A stretch of 64,000 nt of DNA from Syngnathus acus (taxonomy: Eukaryota; Chordata; Actinopteri; Syngnathiformes; Syngnathidae): contig NC_051091.1 in assembly GCF_901709675.1 (NCBI RefSeq), positions 2,975,967 through 3,039,966 on the forward strand. The letters run 5' to 3'. The notes under the pieces were generated by a model. It saw nothing but the letters and a program-made list of their open reading frames with translations, was not told where the DNA came from and did no database searches. The translations under genes were made by a program, and so were the position numbers. Shown one piece after another: positions 60,736-64,000 of this stretch. The first letter of the stretch is position 1. Every line of letters starts with the position of its first letter.

Positions 60736-63699
60736 TTACACCAAAAACCAAACATTTTCCAAAAAGTCTTGCTAAAACTACCCAACAGCTTCTGCAGTTG
60801 GCAGAGGGAGACTCCGGTCACAAGCGTGTCACTGGTATGCAGCCAGGATGAGGCATTACTTGTTTTAAATCCTCCAGCACTGATCAAAAGCAACCTTTGC
60901 AACATGCACACATAGACACACACTCCTTCACACATATGGTAAATACACATTCAAGCCTTGATGATAAAAAAAACAAAAACCTTGAGCGATAAAATCAGTC
61001 GCTGACCTTTGTGTCGCTACCCACCGTGCAGATGATCGTCGGTAAGTCGCGCGCTCGTCTCTTTTTGCATCACTCTTTTGATTCAATGGCCCATTTTAAC
61101 TACCACCTCCTGTCGTCTTTTTATTAAAAAAAAAAATCCAGCTTTGCAGGTACTATAAACGTGGTCAATATGCTGTAATTAAAGCATATAAAGTCCGCAC
61201 CATCCAATAAATCATAAAACGTTTATATGATGAATAGTAAGTACATTTTTAATGGGCCTTTTATTGTCAAACTATACTCATATTAAAATGTTGCTTGTGT
61301 CAACACTCTTTGGATGACTGTGATGAAAGGAGAAGATTTGGATTTAGTTCAAATAATTAAAAAAAAAAGACCCCCTCATGTCTTGTATGGAGGGTTTTGA
61401 GAGGCTTTTACAAATCTCAAATACCCACAGTTAAATCGTTTTTTTTTTTTTAATGCACTGGCTTCATCAAAACTGTGTCAATATTTCCTCCATGTTTGTA
61501 TGAGAGAGCGGGTGTAGAATCAAAGCACTAGCCGGACTGCATAGACGTGCACATATGCACGTCACTTTTAATATGTCCATCATAGGGAATGCATTGAACA
61601 ATCGTTATTACCCTGCCATTAATTTAACCACTATTCAAATTTTTTCAATGATTATGTGTTGTACTTTATTTAAATGATGAGCTATGAAAACAGCAAAAAA
61701 ATGAATAAAGTCTGTAATGAGATACAATTCCAACATAATCTAACAAAGTACTGATGAAACAACCCCATTCCAATACAACTCATCCACTCTTCATTATTGC
61801 CTTAGTCGAGCAGTATTTCACTCCAAGTCAAATTTGACAATGATTAATTGATTAACTTATTTTATTGGTTCATTGAATCTGAAATCATAATTTTATTCTA
61901 CCCAACACAATAGTGGCCACGCATCCATAATATTATCCTAACAAAACGCCGCTAGGTAGATGCGATTGTGCAGGTATGCCTAATTAAATGGAGATAATGA
62001 TCAAACGTTCAAATCACAGCGTTCCATCAACTAGGCGAGTGCATTAATGTTGTTCTGGCAATTAGCGCTGGCCTAACGAAGTCGCCGTTACAAAGTTGCC
62101 ATTAGTCACACATCTGCTTATGAGCTTATGAGAGTTTGCTGACACTTTTTTCATGCTTGTGCCGTCACGTGCCTCCATTTGTCCCATAATCCAAACGGGC
62201 TGGCTCAGAACTCAGCGAAGCGATCTCAGGGGTGGAGGCATCCTTTCCCTCGTGCACCAAATTAAGCAAACAGACCATATATATTGAATTTCAAGCTAAA
62301 TAAAATTGTGCTTGGTTAGTGATTCTTTGGCATACCACCAGGGGTGCGTCGACCATATTTTGAGCCTCACTGGTTTGGCGTACAGTATGGCAGGCAAAAA
62401 AGGGGAGCGGTTGGGGGCACTGAATGTGTTCGCTCCAAATGAGGAGTCAACTGTGGCGACGATTCAAAGGGGCCAATTTTACACTAGCTTACCAGCAGAG
62501 AAGTGAAAGGAGGGATGAGCGCTGCCTAGGGACCGCCAGATGCAACACAAGGGAATCCGTATGCGGTGAGGTTTACCAAGGATGCAATGATTCAAAATTG
62601 TCTCGCAAGAAAAAAAAATATGGGACGCTTCCGTACAACTACGAATATGGGCCAAAATGGCTGTCACTGTAGCTCATTGTCAGCTCTTTCCTGGTGCGAT
62701 CCAGATTTCAATCACACGCGCTGGAAAGTTCAGCCCTCGGCCAAAGAAATTGCGATTAGTTTTGGTCCTGGATTTAATCTTTGAAGAACGTATGGCTTTT
62801 TTGATCGTTGTCCATCTGTATCAAGTAATCTGCTATTTGAAATCCCTTTGTGGTGTCACGAGTCCAGTATGCAGAGGATGACGTTTAGGTTGAAATGAGT
62901 AAGAATATCCATGATTGCATACAGTTATTTTCCTGTTGAAATACAGTAGATGAGCAAAAATCGTCAGTGATTATCCACAGATTGCGCAATGCTTATCTCC
63001 CGTGCTTTGAAATTGGCAAATTTCTGTCTCTCTTTATCACAAGAACGCTTCTCGACTTTTTTGCTTAATTAGGTCAATAAACCTTTAATATGTGTGCTTT
63101 GTCTTTTGCATAATGAACTTTTTTACGGTACAGTGTGTTTGTCTTCCAAGGTCATTCTATGTCTGCCCTGTAACAGAGTATGGGTATTCAACCATAACAC
63201 GATTACCTCTGCTGATATAAATGAGCCAACTTGCCTTGTGACAAAGCGTATAGAGAACATGAAACATCAACAACAACGTGATGGATGCTCCACCAAACCC
63301 AATAAAAATAATAAAAGCAAGACGCCTGGCTTTGAGACAGTATCGACTCTCAAATATATCCCGAGAAGACACTGCGCTCGCACTGCAGATGGGAGAGCAT
63401 GATACTTCTCGAGAATTGGAGATTGGAGCAAGCGGCGCCCTAATCACTCGCTGTGCGAGCCCTGGCAGGTGGTTGGCGGCCAGACTTTCATGTCCAAGCC
63501 AGCAGATGTTGTCTGTATCGATCGAATCGTCGGAAAGTGGCAACGCGTGCTGCCGCCTTGTCTTTGCGCTCCGAAACACGGAAAGCGATTTTGCCATCTA
63601 ATTGAAGATTACAGGTTTCTGTCTGTTTTCTAAATGCGATGCTCAAGTTATTTTATTTGATTGTGGGAGAAAAGTAGCATCGTGGTAGAAAACATTTGG
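60736..63699. other. Unique non-coding stretch
   Basis: No gene is supported. 61980-62260 and 63330-63600 are unique, compositionally balanced blocks with motifs such as TAATTAAATGGAG, AATTAGCGCTGG and GCGGCGCCCTAATCACTC. They are candidates for conserved regulatory elements, by inference only. Confidence 0.3.
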
Positions 63700-63805
63700 A
63701 TGCAAACTCCAGGAAAGAAGATCGGAGCCAAGATTCAAACCTTGAACCTTCGAAATGTGAGGCAGATACACTAACCACAGATTCACCGTTATGCTCCAGA
63801 AACCA
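63700..63805 (-). repeat. SINE 5' head fragment
   Basis: Read on the minus strand: GCATAACGGTGAATCTGTGG, TTAGTGTATCTGCCTCACAT, a GGTTTGAATC B-box-like site and GGAGTTTGCATCC. These follow the tRNA-like head of the local SINE. The 3' body is absent or too diverged. Confidence 0.6.
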
Positions 63806-64000
63806 TTCAATGCGCTGCGACGTGTCGAATCGTTAATGCATTTTTCACGCGGCGTATCCTTGAAGATGAACAACCAAGCTCATGTTACTCTCATATTGGC
63901 GTTTCCACTGCGCCACGAGTCTATTCACTCCTTTTCAAAAGTTTTTTACCAAATCCTCTACGCTTCCAGTTCCTTTGACTTCCGTCTCTATCGTACACTA

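Noticed and set aside
1-64000. A new multi-gene system such as a defence island or biosynthetic cluster.
   Set aside because: There is no run of adjacent coding genes. The window reads as gene-poor vertebrate DNA with transposons and microsatellites.

Overview
This window looks like animal nuclear DNA, most likely from a percomorph teleost fish. It has long AT-rich stretches without extended reading frames and short microsatellites of CA, GT, ATT, TTG and TCCA. It also carries dispersed repeats of the kinds common in teleosts: a tRNA-headed SINE with a (GGAT)n tail, hAT-like elements with CAGGGGTGTCAAA ends, Tigger-like TA-flanked elements starting CAGTGATCCCTCG, and small palindromic elements reading TACCGTAATTTTCGG. 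A syngnathid-type fish is possible, but the sequence alone does not prove it. Nothing points to a bacterial, plasmid or phage origin.

No complete protein-coding gene can be supported. The best coding signal is at the left edge (3-356): the C-terminal histidine-box part of a ubiquitin-specific-protease-like (C19) domain, cut off by the window start and followed by unrelated residues. Two GC/CpG-rich blocks are candidate promoters or untranslated exons: 32.7-33.3 kb, with a good splice donor after 32916, and 56.77-57.1 kb, with a GC box and a TATA-like site. Nearly all other reading frames are short or are by-products of repeats.

Layout. 0-0.36 kb: protease-like fragment. 0.65-1.67 kb: a seven-copy ~145-bp tandem repeat with an A-A-B higher-order pattern. 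1.7-7.0 kb: unique DNA. 7.06-8.42 kb: a possible 1.35-kb element or foldback with ~150-bp inverted ends. 10.6-11.3 kb: a tandem duplication, then a Tigger-like element. 12.3 kb: GT/G tract. 15.3-16.0 kb: overlapping unassigned ORFs. 16.2-16.6 kb: SINE on the minus strand. 18.75-19.08 kb: hAT-like element copy 1. 20.7-21.5 kb: old repeat. 25.2 kb: second Tigger-like copy. 27.0-27.35 kb: full SINE with 12-bp target-site duplication. 30.1 kb: degenerate GATG repeat. 32.1 kb: CA repeat. 32.7 kb: CpG-rich exon/promoter candidate. 33.65 kb: alternating purine-pyrimidine tract. 41.6-41.85 kb: TCCA array beside a SINE tail. 44.8 kb: hAT-like fragment. 45.85-45.97 kb: strong hairpin plus hammerhead-like core. 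49.88-50.46 and 54.60-54.77 kb: palindromic DNA transposon derivatives. 53.28-53.61 kb: hAT-like copy 2. 56.4 kb: GT repeat. 63.7 kb: SINE head fragment.

The genes here do not form a system that can be reconstructed. The picture is a gene-poor intergenic or intronic interval. Between the repeats are many unique AT-rich blocks with TAATTA, CTTTGAT and CAATTAG-type motifs that could be conserved regulatory DNA, but only cross-species alignment could show that. The most unusual structures are the higher-order satellite carrying CRE- and TATA-like sites, the 1.35-kb long-inverted-repeat unit, and the hairpin/hammerhead-like unit.
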